Shown: positions 37,098 through 47,382, counted from the stretch's first letter. The stretch is DNA of 64,000 bases from Alloalcanivorax dieselolei B5 (GCF_000300005.1 NC_018691.1:1054001-1118000), one strand, 5' to 3'. Made by a program: numbers and translations. The notes: generated by a model from the sequence alone, not told the origin.

Positions 37098-37847
37098 TCA
37101 GGCGGTCAGTGCCATCAACAGGGTGCCGCCGCCGGACAGCATCAGCAAGACAAAGATGCCGCGACGCAGGGTGCGCTCACTGACCGGCGGCGGGAAGCGG
37201 TTGCCGACCCAGGCCATCACCGCCACCACCGGCAGCGACAGCAGGCCGATCTTGACCACATCCAGGGTCAGATCGCCGTGCAGTCCGACCACCACCAGGC
37301 GCCCCAGTGAAGCCAGCGAGAACAGGGTCAGCAGGGTGATGCGGATGGTCTGGACCGGGATCGGCTGGCGATAGAGCTGATAGACGATGGGCGGACCGCT
37401 GACGCTGAACAGGCCGCCAAAGAACCCGCCCAGGAAGCCGGTGCCGACAAAGGCGGCCGGCGAGGAACGCCGTGGCAGCGGATCGGGGCGGCACACCAGC
37501 ACCAGGCCGGCGGCGATGATGACGGCGCCGAGCAGGGCCTTGAGCAGGTTCTGGGCGTTGCTGTTGAGATAGCCGAGCAGCAGCACGCCGATGACCATGG
37601 CCGGCACCAGGCCGATCAGGCTCTGCGCGACGATACGGCCATCCGCCTTTCTGAGCTGGGGCACCACCACCACCGCGCCCAGGGCCAGATTCATGATGTT
37701 CAGCGCGGTGGCGGTGGCGGGGATCGAGCCAAGATGGAGCAGGGTCACGGCGGCCAGCAAGAAGATGCCGAGAGCAAAACCGGTGACGGCCTGAATATAG
37801 GTACCGATGGCAACGGCCAGCAGAAACAACGGCAGCGATTCAGGCAT
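37098..37847 (-). CDS. TSUP family (TauE/SafE) membrane transporter
   Basis: 249 aa with seven to eight hydrophobic segments. The repeated pattern TGFALGIFLLAAVTLL and GTGFLGGFFGGLFSVSGPPIVYQLY matches the TSUP/TauE-SafE fold, which exports or imports sulfonates and other sulfur or carboxylate anions. Substrate unknown. Possible association with the rhodanese gene upstream is only positional; the 204-bp gap (36894-37097) shows no clear promoter. Confidence 0.88.
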   Translation of the reverse strand: MPESLPLFLLAVAIGTYIQAVTGFALGIFLLAAVTLLHLGSIPATATALNIMNLALGAVVVVPQLRKADGRIVAQSLIGLVPAMVIGVLLLGYLNSNAQNLLKALLGAVIIAAGLVLVCRPDPLPRRSSPAAFVGTGFLGGFFGGLFSVSGPPIVYQLYRQPIPVQTIRITLLTLFSLASLGRLVVVGLHGDLTLDVVKIGLLSLPVVAVMAWVGNRFPPPVSERTLRRGIFVLLMLSGGGTLLMALTA

Positions 37848-37907
37848 GGAACTCCCTGCGTGGACTGACGGCGGCCGGTCAGGCCGCCGGGGTAATCGGC
37901 AGGGAAG

Positions 37908-39194
37908 CTAGCTCTGTTCCCGCGCCACGGCGCGATAGCCGATATCAGTACGATGGTAGGCGTCTTTCCAGGAAATCCTGGCCACGCCCTGGTAAGCGTT
38001 GCGTTGCGCCTCGGCCACGCTGTCGCCCAGGGCGGTGACGCAGAGTACCCGCCCACCGTTGGTGACCACCTGGCCGTCCTGCTCGCGGGTGCCGGCGTGG
38101 AACACTTTGACCAGATCGGAATCGGCCTGGTCCAGTCCCTCGATGGCGTCCCCTTTGCCGTAGTCGTCCGGGTAGCCGCCGGCGGCCAGCACCACGCCGA
38201 GCGCCGGGCGCGGATCCCATTGGGCTTCCACCTGATCCAGACGGCGATCCAGAGCCGCCTGGCAGAGCCCGGCCAGGTCCGATTGCAGACGCATCATGAT
38301 CGGCTGGGTTTCCGGGTCGCCAAAACGGCAGTTGTACTCGATCACCTTGGGCTGGCCGGCGGCGTCGATCATCAAGCCGGCATACAGGAAGCCGGTATAG
38401 GGCATGCCTTCCGCGGCCATGCCGGCCACGGTGGGGCGGATCACCTGATCCATGATGCGCTGGTGCACGTCGTCGCTGACCACCGGCGCCGGTGAATAAG
38501 CGCCCATGCCGCCGGTATTGGGGCCGGTGTCGCCGTCGCCCACCCGTTTGTGGTCCTGGCTGGTGGCCATGGGCAGGATGTGCTCGCCGTCGGCCATGAC
38601 GATGAAGCTGGCTTCCTCGCCGTCGAGGAACTCTTCCACCACCACGCGGTGGCCGGCGTCACCGAAACGGTTGCCAGCGAGCATGTCGCGTACCGCGTCT
38701 TCCGCCTCTTGCAGCGTCATGGCGACGATCACGCCTTTACCGGCGGCCAGGCCGTCGGCCTTGATCACGATCGGCGCGCCCTGCTCGCGAACGTAAGCCA
38801 GGGCTTCGTCCACATCGGTGAAGTTGCCGTAAGCGGCGGTGGGGATCTGGTGGCGGGCGAGGAAATCCTTGGTGAAGGCCTTGGAGCCTTCCAACTGGGC
38901 CGCGGCCTTGCCCGGGCCGAAGCAGCGCAGGCCGCGCTCCTGGAAGTAATCCACCACGCCTTCCACCAGCGGTGCTTCCGGACCGACGATGGTCAGAGCC
39001 ACCTGCTCGCGCTCGGCCAGGTCAGCCAGGGCTGGCAGATCGAGCACGTCCACCGCCACGTTTTCCAGCTTGGCTTCGCGGGCGGTGCCGGCATTGCCTG
39101 GCGCCACCAGCACTTTTTCCACGTGCTCCGCCTGGGCCACTTTCCAGGCCAGGGCGTGTTCGCGGCCGCCGGAACCGATGATCAGAACTTTCAT
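37908..39194 (-). CDS. purD: Phosphoribosylamine-glycine ligase
   Basis: 428 aa ATP-grasp enzyme. MKVLIIGSGGREHALAWKVAQ opens it; KAAAQLEGSKAFTKDFLARH, IVIKADGLAAGKGVIVA, NTGGMGAYSPAP, EYNCRFGDPETQ are the GAR synthetase motifs. It joins phosphoribosylamine and glycine in the second purine step. Follows purH by 24 bp, a standard pair. Confidence 0.98.
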   Translation of the reverse strand: MKVLIIGSGGREHALAWKVAQAEHVEKVLVAPGNAGTAREAKLENVAVDVLDLPALADLAEREQVALTIVGPEAPLVEGVVDYFQERGLRCFGPGKAAAQLEGSKAFTKDFLARHQIPTAAYGNFTDVDEALAYVREQGAPIVIKADGLAAGKGVIVAMTLQEAEDAVRDMLAGNRFGDAGHRVVVEEFLDGEEASFIVMADGEHILPMATSQDHKRVGDGDTGPNTGGMGAYSPAPVVSDDVHQRIMDQVIRPTVAGMAAEGMPYTGFLYAGLMIDAAGQPKVIEYNCRFGDPETQPIMMRLQSDLAGLCQAALDRRLDQVEAQWDPRPALGVVLAAGGYPDDYGKGDAIEGLDQADSDLVKVFHAGTREQDGQVVTNGGRVLCVTALGDSVAEAQRNAYQGVARISWKDAYHRTDIGYRAVAREQS

Positions 39195-39218
39195 CCGTGT
39201 GTCTCCGTTGCTGGCCGG

Positions 39219-40808
39219 TTAATGGCGGAAGTGGCGCATGCCGGTGAAGACCATGGCCATGTCCGCCTCGTCGGCGGCGGCGATGACTTCCTCGTCGCGG
39301 ATCGATCCGCCCGGCTGAATCACACAGCGGATACCGTTCTCGGCGGCGTTGTCGATGCCGTCGCGGAACGGGAAGAAGGCGTCGGACGCCATCACCGAGC
39401 CTTTCACTTCCAGGCCGGCGTGTTCGGCCTTGATGGCGGCGATGCGGGCGGAGTTGACCCGGCTCATCTGGCCGGCGCCAACGCCCACGGTTTGCCGGTC
39501 CTTGGCGTAGACGATGGCGTTGGATTTGACGAACTTGGCCACCTTCCAGGCGAAGATCAGGTCGTGCATCTCGGCTTCCGTCGGCGCCCGCTTGGTGACC
39601 ACTTTCAGATCGCCCTCGGTGATCATGCCGACGTCCCGGTCCTGCACCAGCAGGCCACCGTTGACCCGCTTGTAGTCCAGTCCGGCGAGAGCGCCCGTGG
39701 CGGGGTTGTTAAGAGCTCCGCTGATCTCGCCGCATTCCAGCACGCGAACGTTTTTCTTGGCGCCGGTGACCGCCAGGGCTTCCTGGCTGACCTTCGGTGC
39801 GATGATCACTTCCACGAACTGACGGTCGACGATCGCCCTGGCGGTGTCCGCGTCCAGTTCACGGTTGAACGCGATGATGCCGCCGAAGGCGGATTCCGGA
39901 TCGGTCTGGAACGCCAGCTCATAAGCCTTGCCAATGCCGTCCAGGCTCACCGACACGCCGCACGGGTTGGCGTGCTTGACGATCACGCAGGCCGGCTTGG
40001 TGAACGACTTGACGCATTCCAGCGCGGCATCGGTATCGGCGATGTTGTTGTAGCTCAGTTCCTTGCCCTGCAACTGGCGAGAGGTGGCCACGGACGCCTG
40101 GGCAGGTTGCCGCTCGGTGTAGAACGCCGCCTTCTGATGGGGGTTCTCGCCGTAGCGCATTTCCTGGGCCTTGACGAAATTCAGATTGATGGTGCGCGGG
40201 AAGTCCGCGCTGCCGTTGCCGACCCGGCGGCCAAAGTAGTTGGCGATGGCGCTGTCGTAGGCGGCGGTGTGCTCGAACGCCTTGATCGCCAGATCGAAGC
40301 GCAATTCATCGGACAGGGCGCCATTGTTGGCGCTCATGTCTTCCAGGACCCGCCCATAGTCGCCGGCGTCGGTGACGATGCCCACATGGGCATTGTTCTT
40401 GGCCGCGGAGCGCACCATGGTGGGGCCGCCGATATCGATGTTCTCGATGGCGTCTTCCAGGCTGCAATCCGGGTCGGCGACGGTCTGCTCGAAGGGGTAG
40501 AGGTTCACCACCACCAGATCAATGGGCTGGATGTCGTTATCCGCCATGACCTGATCATCCTGGCCGCGCCGGCCAAGGATGCCACCGTGCACTTTGGGGT
40601 GCAGGGTCTTCACCCGTCCGTCCATCATTTCCGGGAAGCCGGTGTAATCGGATACTTCGCGAACGGCGATGCCGGCCTCCTGGATGGCACGGAAAGTGCC
40701 GCCCGTGGAGAGCAGTTCCACGCCCCGGTCGGCCAGGGCCCGGGCGAAGTCGACAATACCGGTTTTATCGGAAACGCTGATCAGCGCGCGTTCTACCACC
40801 TTGCTCAT
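39219..40808 (-). CDS. purH: Bifunctional AICAR formyltransferase/IMP cyclohydrolase
   Basis: 529 aa. N-terminal IMP cyclohydrolase (MGS-like, [31 protein letters not shown]) and C-terminal AICAR transformylase with [26 protein letters not shown] (catalytic Lys-His) and [12 protein letters not shown]. These are the last two purine steps. Head of purHD; 163 bp separate it from fis, a gap filled by the GCGTG-repeat copy and the fis terminator. Confidence 0.98.
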   Translation of the reverse strand: MSKVVERALISVSDKTGIVDFARALADRGVELLSTGGTFRAIQEAGIAVREVSDYTGFPEMMDGRVKTLHPKVHGGILGRRGQDDQVMADNDIQPIDLVVVNLYPFEQTVADPDCSLEDAIENIDIGGPTMVRSAAKNNAHVGIVTDAGDYGRVLEDMSANNGALSDELRFDLAIKAFEHTAAYDSAIANYFGRRVGNGSADFPRTINLNFVKAQEMRYGENPHQKAAFYTERQPAQASVATSRQLQGKELSYNNIADTDAALECVKSFTKPACVIVKHANPCGVSVSLDGIGKAYELAFQTDPESAFGGIIAFNRELDADTARAIVDRQFVEVIIAPKVSQEALAVTGAKKNVRVLECGEISGALNNPATGALAGLDYKRVNGGLLVQDRDVGMITEGDLKVVTKRAPTEAEMHDLIFAWKVAKFVKSNAIVYAKDRQTVGVGAGQMSRVNSARIAAIKAEHAGLEVKGSVMASDAFFPFRDGIDNAAENGIRCVIQPGGSIRDEEVIAAADEADMAMVFTGMRHFRH

Positions 40809-40827
40809 GGGAGAGTCACCTTTGGTG

Positions 40828-40919
40828 ACGCTTGCACGCCGACACGCTACACGCTTGCACGCCTGGTGTGGAGCGGAGCGGGGGTTGTCAGTTGCGTGCC
40901 AGCGTGTTGCGTGTTAGCG
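40828..40919. repeat. Inverted pair of GCGTG-family repeats upstream of purH
   Basis: ACGCTTGCACGCC...ACACGCTACACGCTTGCAC (40828-40860) faces GCGTGCCAGCGTGTTGCGTG (40894-40913) across about 33 bases, so the two can form a stem. The same words occur at 25387-25435 and 48463-48626. It lies 20 bp before the purH start and within the purH promoter region. Confidence 0.6.
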
Positions 40920-40928
40920 ATACTCAAT

Positions 40929-40952
40929 AAAAAAGGGCAGTCTGAACTGCCC
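40929..40952 (-). terminator. Rho-independent terminator of dusB-fis
   Basis: On the minus strand the stem GGGCAG/CTGCCC (40935-40940, 40947-40952) with a 6-base loop is followed at once by six T residues. It is 19 bp beyond the fis stop. Textbook terminator geometry though the stem is short. Confidence 0.85.
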
Positions 40953-40971
40953 TCGGCATTCTGGGTTATCC

Positions 40972-41301
40972 TTACAGCAAACCGTACTGCTTGAGTTTCT
41001 TACGCAGCGTCCCGCGGTTCAGGCCCAGTAGCTCAGCGGCCTTGGTCTGGTTGCCACGGGTGTATTCCAGGACTTTTTCCAGCAGCGGGATTTCCATCTC
41101 CGCCAGCACCATCTGGTACAGGTCGCTGACCGCTTCCCCATCCAGCTGATTGAAATAGTCGGTGATGGACCGTCGCACGCAGTTACGCAGTGTATCGTGG
41201 GTTTCGCTGCGGGCGAGAGTCAGATGCGGTTTACGCGATTCAGCGGTGTTCATTTCTGTCAGTGTCCGTGCAGTGACTGTCTTCATGGAAGAAAGGGTCA
41301 T
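40972..41301 (-). CDS. fis: DNA-binding nucleoid protein Fis
   Basis: 109 aa from ATG 41301, which overlaps the dusB stop (ATGA); starts at 41286 and 41253 are alternatives. The C-terminal 40 residues, [33 protein letters not shown], are nearly the E. coli Fis helix-turn-helix. Fis bends DNA and controls rRNA, recombination and growth-phase genes. Order dusB-fis is conserved. Terminator follows. Confidence 0.96.
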   Translation of the reverse strand: MTLSSMKTVTARTLTEMNTAESRKPHLTLARSETHDTLRNCVRRSITDYFNQLDGEAVSDLYQMVLAEMEIPLLEKVLEYTRGNQTKAAELLGLNRGTLRKKLKQYGLL

Positions 41302-42338
41302 GCGGCCAATGCTCCGTCTTTGTTCCGGGCAGACACCCCGCCATAGCAACCGATGCGCAACCGGTCACTGCTGGCGCTGATCTGTTGGAAAAACTGCTTG
41401 ATGGCCCGCCGTTGGTCGGTGGCCTTTTCCAGGTTGTTGAATCCGCGCCGGAAATGCTCCCCGCCCGGCAGATTCTGGGTGTACCAGCCCAGATGTTTGC
41501 GAGCGATGCGCACACCGGAATACGTGCCGTAGAAGTCATGCAAGTCACTCAAATGAGCGAGCACGCGAGCGCGTACTTCTTCCACCGATGGCGCCGGGGC
41601 TAAACGACCGTGCTCCAGGTAATGCACCGTATCCTGGAATATCCAGGGGTTACCCTGAGCAGCGCGGCCGATCATGATACCACCGGCACCAGTGCTTTGC
41701 AGTATCCGTTGCGCTTTTTGTGGGGAATCGATATCACCGTTGGCGATAACCGGGATCTCCACGGAGCGTGCCACCTCGCCAATAGTTTCGAATTCCGCTT
41801 CGCCATTGAAGCGGTCGGCGCGGGTGCGGCCGTGGATGGCCAGCGCCTGAATGCCGGACTGTTCGGCGATGCGGGCGATCAGTACCGCGTTGCGGTTGTC
41901 GCGGGTGGGGCCGGTGCGGATTTTCAGAGTGACCGGTACCGGCACGGCGGCCACCACCGATTGGAGAATCCGTGCCACCAGTTCCGGCTCGGACAGCAAA
42001 GCGGAACCGGCGGCCCGTTTGCAGACCTTTTTCGCCGGACAGCCCATATTGATGTCGATGATCTGGGCGCCCAGGTCCACATTGGCGCGGGCGGCTTCCG
42101 CCATCATGCGCGGATCGGCGCCGGCGATCTGCACCGAGATCGGGCCGGGCTCGCCGCTGTGATCAAGACGGCGCGACGATTTGGCCGACTGCCAGAGGCG
42201 GGTGTCCGAGGTCACCATTTCCGACACCACCAGACCGGCGCCCAGTTCCCGGCACAGCCGCCGGAACGGACGGTCCGTGACGCCGGCCATGGGGGCCAGG
42301 ATCACCGGGTTGGGCAGGGCGTGGGGGCCGATGCGCAT
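41298..42338 (-). CDS. dusB: tRNA-dihydrouridine synthase B
   Basis: 346 aa FMN-dependent TIM barrel. [50 protein letters not shown] (catalytic Cys) and [22 protein letters not shown] are the Dus signatures. It reduces uridine (U17 in E. coli) in the tRNA D-loop. The residue GPTRDNRN and length favour DusB. Encodes upstream of fis in the same operon. Confidence 0.96.
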   Translation of the reverse strand: MRIGPHALPNPVILAPMAGVTDRPFRRLCRELGAGLVVSEMVTSDTRLWQSAKSSRRLDHSGEPGPISVQIAGADPRMMAEAARANVDLGAQIIDINMGCPAKKVCKRAAGSALLSEPELVARILQSVVAAVPVPVTLKIRTGPTRDNRNAVLIARIAEQSGIQALAIHGRTRADRFNGEAEFETIGEVARSVEIPVIANGDIDSPQKAQRILQSTGAGGIMIGRAAQGNPWIFQDTVHYLEHGRLAPAPSVEEVRARVLAHLSDLHDFYGTYSGVRIARKHLGWYTQNLPGGEHFRRGFNNLEKATDQRRAIKQFFQQISASSDRLRIGCYGGVSARNKDGALAA

Positions 42339-42406
42339 GATTGTCCTCGGTTGGACGCAGCAGGTTCACCGGGTGGAGACTCCGGCATGGGGGCGCCAAT
42401 CATAGA

Positions 42407-42437
42407 GGCACCGGCGCCGGGAGAAAAGGCCGGTGCC
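42407..42437 (-). terminator. Hairpin after the DUF3426 gene
   Basis: GGCACCGGC and GCCGGTGCC form a 9-bp perfect stem with a 13-base loop, 13 bp past the DUF3426 stop and before dusB. No clear T run follows on the minus strand, so it may be a pause or mRNA-stability element rather than an efficient terminator. Confidence 0.4.
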
Positions 42438-42450
42438 GGGGTTCTGCGGG

Positions 42451-43536
42451 TCAGTGGGCATCGGAAAGCCGCGCCGCCGGTGTTTCCGCCGCCGGCAGCA
42501 GCCGCAGATGGTAGCTGACCGCCTTGCTCCCCGGGTCGACGATTTCCAGGGAAACGTGTACCGGTGTGCGGATCGGCATGGTCTCGGCGCCGGCCAGTTC
42601 CCCGCGCAGGTACTCGTCGGTATGGAAGCGCCGCCGGGCCACCGGTTTGCCTTGCAGGTCAATAAAGGTCAGTTCCAGCTCCGGAAACGGCTGCGGCCAG
42701 GACGCCTCATTGAACAGCAGAGCGTCCACCACCAGGGCATTGTCGAACCGTGGATGACTGCGCACTACCAGATTGGTGCCGCGCAGGCGGTTGGCATCCA
42801 CCCTTGGCGGCAGGGTGCAACCGGCCACCGCACAGGCTTCGGCAAAAGCAGGACGCCAGCGCGGGTCCCGGCTCAGGGTGTCGAAATGGAAAATCAGATA
42901 CTGGCCGGCCAGCACCGCCAGGGCCACCAGTGAAGCAGTTGCCCAACCGAGCAGCGCCAGCGGACCACGGCGGGGAGGGGTATCCCGTTCGCGGCGCGCC
43001 GCCGAACGGGCGGTGGCCGGGCCGTTGAGAAAGTCAAAGGCGTCGTCCATGGCCGCTTCCGCCTCGGCGCGGTCGGGTTCCGGCGTTGCGGGTGCGGCGT
43101 CGGCGGCTACTGGCTCCGGCTTCGGCTCGGGATCCGATTCCAGCTCCCGCAGCAGGGCCTCGGCCCAGGATTCATCGGTTTGTTCATGGGGATGGTTGCC
43201 CAACTCCAGATCCAGATCAGGGACCGGGTCTTCCTTTTCCAGGGACAGGAAGCTGTCGCTCAGTTGCAATTGGCCGCTGTCTTCCGCGCGGGCGTGAGCA
43301 TGGTCATCAACGGCCGGAGCCGGTGCTTCCTCGGGCAGTGCCGCTGACCAGTCCGCCGCTGGTGGCCGCGTTTCTTCCCGCACCAGCGGCGGGCCTTCCA
43401 GAAAATGCTCAGTGGCTTGAAAGACCCGCAAGCAGGAGCCGCACCGCACCGCACCCTTGGCCTGGGCCAGATGCTCGTCGCTGATCTTGAATTGCGCCTC
43501 ACAGTGTGGGCAGCGGGTCTTGTAAGGGCCGGTCAT
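42451..43536 (-). CDS. Zinc-ribbon DUF3426 membrane protein
   Basis: 361 aa. N-terminal MJ0042-type zinc ribbon CPHCEAQF...CGSCLRVF (four Cys, residues about 9-35), an acidic low-complexity linker (80-175), one transmembrane helix (about 198-220, WATASLVALAVLAGQYLIFHF) and a periplasmic beta-rich DUF3426 domain (225-340). Found beside prmA and dusB-fis in many gammaproteobacteria. Function not established; the cytosolic ribbon with periplasmic domain suggests a signalling or assembly role, which is inference. Confidence 0.88.
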   Translation of the reverse strand: MTGPYKTRCPHCEAQFKISDEHLAQAKGAVRCGSCLRVFQATEHFLEGPPLVREETRPPAADWSAALPEEAPAPAVDDHAHARAEDSGQLQLSDSFLSLEKEDPVPDLDLELGNHPHEQTDESWAEALLRELESDPEPKPEPVAADAAPATPEPDRAEAEAAMDDAFDFLNGPATARSAARRERDTPPRRGPLALLGWATASLVALAVLAGQYLIFHFDTLSRDPRWRPAFAEACAVAGCTLPPRVDANRLRGTNLVVRSHPRFDNALVVDALLFNEASWPQPFPELELTFIDLQGKPVARRRFHTDEYLRGELAGAETMPIRTPVHVSLEIVDPGSKAVSYHLRLLPAAETPAARLSDAH

Positions 43537-43618
43537 GCGCTGGCGATCCGTGGGTCGGATTTTTCGTGTAGTGACTGTGTAGGGAGTTTTACCGAATCAT
43601 GGTGCCTCGCCGCAACTG

Positions 43619-44503
43619 TTATGCGGACAGCTTGCGAACCCCGTCCACTCTTACCCAGTCTCCGCGCTGCTCGATCGGCGACAGATCAAACCAGGGCCGA
43701 TAGGCCCGCGCCACGGATTGGGCCTGCTCGGCGAGGATGCCCGATAACGCCAGCAGCGCCCCCGGTTTGCAATAGCTGGCCAGTGTCGGTGCCAACTCGA
43801 TCAACGGTGCCGCCAGAATGTTGGCGACCAGAACGTCGCACTGGAAACCCGCCGGCACGGCGTCCGCCGGACACAGATCGAGCCGGTCGGCCACCCGGTT
43901 GGCTTCAGCGTTGGTGCGGCTGGCCAGCAGGGCTTGTTCATCGATGTCATTGCCCAGGGCCTGCCCGGCGCCAAGCAGCAACGCGGCGATGGACAGTACG
44001 CCGGAACCGCAGCCCACATCCAACACGCGTTTGCCGGCCAGCGGCGCCGCTTCCAGCCATTCCAGGCATAGCGCGGTGGTTTCATGGGTGCCGGTACCAA
44101 AGGCCAGGCCCGGATCCAGACGCAGGTTGACCGCCTCCGGATCCGGCGGCTCACACCAGGTGGGCACAATCCATAGCCGTTCACCGAAGCGCATCGGGGC
44201 AAAGTCGTCCATCCAGGCCCGCTCCCAGACCTGATCCTCAAGCCGCTCGATACGGTGATCCTGGGGCGTCAGGCCCAGCGCATCCAGACGTTGGAGAACT
44301 TTTTCCAGGTCGTCCTGGTCCGAGAACAGGGCGGTGACCACGGTGGCCCGCCACAGCGGCCGTGCGCCGGGCGGCGGTTCGAATACCGGTTGGTCGGCGC
44401 CGTCGGTCAGGGTCACCGCCACCGCGCCCAGGGTTTCCAATGCGTCTTGCAGGGCGTCCGCCTGTTGCGAGTCGGAAGCCAGATGTAGTTGTTGCCAGGT
44501 CAT
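43619..44503 (-). CDS. prmA: Ribosomal protein L11 methyltransferase
   Basis: 294 aa. SAM motif RVLDVGCGSGVLSIAALLLGA (about residues 162-182), DPGLAFGTGTHETTALCLEWLE and NILAAPLIELAP are PrmA hallmarks. It trimethylates amino groups in L11. Divergent from the ICMT-like gene. Confidence 0.96.
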   Translation of the reverse strand: MTWQQLHLASDSQQADALQDALETLGAVAVTLTDGADQPVFEPPPGARPLWRATVVTALFSDQDDLEKVLQRLDALGLTPQDHRIERLEDQVWERAWMDDFAPMRFGERLWIVPTWCEPPDPEAVNLRLDPGLAFGTGTHETTALCLEWLEAAPLAGKRVLDVGCGSGVLSIAALLLGAGQALGNDIDEQALLASRTNAEANRVADRLDLCPADAVPAGFQCDVLVANILAAPLIELAPTLASYCKPGALLALSGILAEQAQSVARAYRPWFDLSPIEQRGDWVRVDGVRKLSA

Positions 44504-44635
44504 GACACCTCCATGGAGAAGCGGCAGTATAACGGCGCCGGGATAAAGTTTCTCCGTGACGGGCGTGAGCGTGACGGTTTTTCCACCGGCCGTTAAGGGG
44601 TACTATCCGGATTCGTCTATCGGACTGACTTGCCT

Positions 44636-45202
44636 ATGACTGAAGATGCCGCCGAGTTGATATTGGTGCTGATGGTAATCGCCAGTGCCTTGCTGTATCA
44701 GTTCGCGATGCCGCGTTTGCGGCGTCCGCGTGCGCTGACGCGCCCCTCGCCGGATCTCGAGCAAATCATTCTGATCGGCATGATGTTCTGCACCATGGTG
44801 GTGATCCCTTTCCTGGATATGATGGTGCCCTGGTTCGAGTTCGCCGACATCGTGTTCATGGATGAGATGGCCTGGCTGGGGCTGCTGCTTGGCAGCGCCG
44901 CGGTCTGGCTGTTCTGGCGCGCCAAGGAGGATCTGGCCCGCTGCTCTCGACGGCCGGTGGAAAGCGGTGTTTATCGCTATCTACGCCATCCCGCCTGCGC
45001 CGCCATGCTGCTCTGGTCCCTGGCGCAATTGCTGCTGTTACAGAATTGGCTGGCTGGCCCCGCCGCGGCCTTGACCTTTACAATGGTTTACTTGCTGCAG
45101 TTGCCCAGGGAAGAGCAACGTATGCTGGAGCGATACGGCCATCGCTATCTGGATTATATGGCGCGCACTCCGGCGATTCTGCCGCACTTCTTTCGCAAAT
45201 AA
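44636..45202 (+). CDS. Isoprenylcysteine methyltransferase-like membrane protein
   Basis: 188 aa from ATG 44636 (a TTG at 44630 is in frame). Four to five hydrophobic segments; RPVESGVYRYLRHPACAAMLLWSL and EEQRMLERYGHRYLDYM match the C-terminal ICMT/PEMT fold (RHPxY...E..L...F/YGxxY..Y). Members methylate lipids or small molecules with SAM; the substrate is unknown. The last codon and stop lie inside a 13-bp tandem duplication (45197-45222). Confidence 0.85.
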   Translation: MTEDAAELILVLMVIASALLYQFAMPRLRRPRALTRPSPDLEQIILIGMMFCTMVVIPFLDMMVPWFEFADIVFMDEMAWLGLLLGSAAVWLFWRAKEDLARCSRRPVESGVYRYLRHPACAAMLLWSLAQLLLLQNWLAGPAAALTFTMVYLLQLPREEQRMLERYGHRYLDYMARTPAILPHFFRK

Positions 45203-45251
45203 GGCTCGTAAATAAGGCTCGTAGGTGATCGCAAATAATCGTTCGCGATCA
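45197..45251. repeat. 13-bp tandem duplication and hairpin after the ICMT-like gene
   Basis: AAATAAGGCTCGT occurs twice head to tail (45197-45209, 45210-45222); the first copy contains the stop codon. TGATCGC (45226-45232) pairs with GCGATCA (45245-45251) in a 7-bp stem. Possible terminator without a T run, and a candidate replication-slippage site. Confidence 0.5.
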
Positions 45252-45319
45252 TTGATTTCCCATATTTGCGCCCCCATTAGCGGTGGTCGCCTTTAAAGCG
45301 GTTCAGGAGCCGTTTTCCC

Positions 45320-45982
45320 ATGATTCGGATTCATCCCCTCCGTCGTCAGCAGTTGGAGGACGTGATCAGCCATTCAGAAGTGGTCGAGCGCGACGGGCAC
45401 GGCATCAAGGTGCTGCGTCTGCGCGACGGTCGCTACCTGAAATACTTCCGGCGCAAGCGTTTCTTCAATCGCGAATTGTTGTCCCCGGCGGCGGTACGTT
45501 TCGCCCGCCATGCCCGGCAACTGGCGCAACTGCGCATCCCCACCCTGGAGGTGGAAAGCCTGCACCGCATTCTCGGTGAGCCGCATACGGTGGCGGTGTA
45601 CCAGCCGATGCCGGGCCTGACGCTGCGTCAGATGCTGGCTCGCGGGCAGGTGGACACCCAACTGATGTACCGGGTGGGCGTGTTTATCGCCCGGCTGCAC
45701 CGGCTGGGTGTGTTTTTCCGTTCCGTGCATCCGGGCAACATCGTCATCGACGGTCTGCGCATTGGCCTGATCGATGTACTGGATATGAGGGTGCGGCCCT
45801 GGTCCATGTCTCGTTGGGCCCGGCGCCGTAACTGGCTGCACTTTCTGCGTTGCGAGGAAGATCGTCCGCATCTGCGCGATGATCTGGTGGAGGCGTTACT
45901 GGTGGGCTACCGGGATGCCGCCGACCTGCCGTCCCATGAGATCGGCGAGGTGGCGGAGCGGGTCCGGCATTTGCTGGGCTGA
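45320..45982 (+). CDS. Small kinase-fold protein (toluene-tolerance Ttg8-like)
   Basis: 220 aa. DGHGIKVLRLRDGRYLKYFRRKRFFNRELLSPAAVRFARHARQLAQLRIP, FIARLHRLGVFFRSVHPGNIVI, GLIDVLDMRV and RRRNWLHFLR match the RIO/lipopolysaccharide-kinase-like family annotated as 'toluene tolerance protein' in pseudomonads. FRSVHPGNIVI resembles the HxDxxxxN catalytic loop, with HPGN replacing HxDxxxxN, and IDVLDMRV resembles the metal DFG-like Asp. Kinase activity is plausible but not shown; a role with cell-envelope sugars is guessed from the family. Confidence 0.75.
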   Translation: MIRIHPLRRQQLEDVISHSEVVERDGHGIKVLRLRDGRYLKYFRRKRFFNRELLSPAAVRFARHARQLAQLRIPTLEVESLHRILGEPHTVAVYQPMPGLTLRQMLARGQVDTQLMYRVGVFIARLHRLGVFFRSVHPGNIVIDGLRIGLIDVLDMRVRPWSMSRWARRRNWLHFLRCEEDRPHLRDDLVEALLVGYRDAADLPSHEIGEVAERVRHLLG

Positions 45983-45984
45983 GG

Positions 45985-46022
45985 CATCGCGGCCCTTTCC
46001 ATACAAAGAAAGGACCGCGATG
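45985..46022. terminator. Convergent hairpin between the kinase-like gene and accC
   Basis: CATCGCGG-C-CCTTTC pairs with GAAAGG-A-CCGCGATG (8 + 6 bp, one mismatch), with an 8-base loop. It fills the 42-bp space between the two stop codons and is the expected two-way terminator. Confidence 0.7.
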
Positions 46023-46024
46023 TC

Positions 46025-47371
46025 TTAATGATTACCCAGTTTCTTTTCCAGGTGGTGGATATCCACGCCGCCTTCCTTGAACGCGGTGTCGCGGAAGATC
46101 TTGTCCCGGTGCAGGGCCACGTTGGTCTTGATGCCTTCCACCACGATCTCGTCCAGAGCGTTACGCATGCGGGCAAACGCCACGTCGCGGTTCTCGCCCC
46201 AGGTGATGATCTTGCCGATCAGTGAGTCGTAGTAGGGCGGTACGGTATAGCCGCCATAGACGTGAGAGTCCACCCGCACCCCATTGCCGCCCGGTGCATG
46301 GAAGTAGCTGATCTTGCCGGGGCTCGGGACGAAGGTGTTGGGATCCTCGGCATTGATCCGCACCTCGATGGCGTGACCGAGGAAGGTGATGTCTTCCTGC
46401 TGCAATGTCAGGCCTTCGCCGCCGGCGATACGCAACTGTTCCTTGACGATATCGACGCCGGTGATCATCTCACTGACCGGATGTTCCACCTGCACGCGGG
46501 TGTTCATCTCGATGAAGTAGAAGCCTTCGTTCTCGTACAGGAACTCAAAGGTCCCGGCGCCCCGGTAATTGATCTCCTTGCAGGCGTTGACGCAGCGTTG
46601 GGCCACTTCTTCCTTCAGGTGAGCCGGAATGTCGGGGGCCGGAGCCTCTTCCACCACCTTCTGGTGACGGCGCTGCAAGGAGCAGTCCCGGTCGCCGAGG
46701 TGTATGGCGTGGCCGGCGCCGTCGGAGAGCACCTGAATCTCCACATGGCGTGGCTTCTGCAGGAATTTCTCCATGTACACGGTGGCATCGCCGAAAGCGT
46801 TTTTCGCTTCGGAACGGGTCAGGGTCACCGCATTGAGCAATTGATCCGCATGTTCCACCACGCGCATGCCACGCCCGCCACCGCCGGCGGCGGCCTTGAT
46901 GATGACCGGATAGCCAATCTGCTCGGCCATGGCCTGGGTGGCTTCCGGGTCATCACCCACCGGACCATTGGAGCCGGGGACGGTGGGGACGCCGGCTTTT
47001 TTCATCGCCTCGATGGCGGACACCTTGTTGCCCATCAGGCGGATGGTATCAGCGCGCGGTCCGATGAAGGTGAAGCCGGAACGTTCCACGCTTTCGGCGA
47101 AGTCGGCGTTTTCCGCCAGGAAGCCGTAACCGGGGTGAATGGCATCCGCGTCGGTCACTTCCGCCGCGCTGATGATGGCGGGGATGTTCAAATAGGAATC
47201 GGTGGACGGCGCCGGGCCGATACACACCGCTTCATCGGCGAGACGCACGTGCATCAGATCGCGGTCCGCCTTGGAGTACACCGCCACGGTACGGATGCCC
47301 ATTTCCTTGCACGCGCGCAGCACGCGCAGGGCGATCTCGCCGCGGTTGGCAATGACGACTTTTTCCAGCAT
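46025..47371 (-). CDS. accC: Acetyl-CoA carboxylase, biotin carboxylase subunit
   Basis: 448 aa. [63 protein letters not shown] (ATP-grasp glycine loop), [18 protein letters not shown] (Glu and Asn metal site) mark biotin carboxylase. It carboxylates biotin on AccB with ATP and bicarbonate for malonyl-CoA synthesis. Follows accB by 11 bp. Confidence 0.98.
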   Translation of the reverse strand: MLEKVVIANRGEIALRVLRACKEMGIRTVAVYSKADRDLMHVRLADEAVCIGPAPSTDSYLNIPAIISAAEVTDADAIHPGYGFLAENADFAESVERSGFTFIGPRADTIRLMGNKVSAIEAMKKAGVPTVPGSNGPVGDDPEATQAMAEQIGYPVIIKAAAGGGGRGMRVVEHADQLLNAVTLTRSEAKNAFGDATVYMEKFLQKPRHVEIQVLSDGAGHAIHLGDRDCSLQRRHQKVVEEAPAPDIPAHLKEEVAQRCVNACKEINYRGAGTFEFLYENEGFYFIEMNTRVQVEHPVSEMITGVDIVKEQLRIAGGEGLTLQQEDITFLGHAIEVRINAEDPNTFVPSPGKISYFHAPGGNGVRVDSHVYGGYTVPPYYDSLIGKIITWGENRDVAFARMRNALDEIVVEGIKTNVALHRDKIFRDTAFKEGGVDIHHLEKKLGNH

Positions 47372-47382
47372 TTCGACCTCCG

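Noticed and set aside
38550-40994. Plus-strand open frame of 814 codons
   Set aside because: It is antisense to purD and purH, and its composition mirrors high G+C in the third codon position of those genes.
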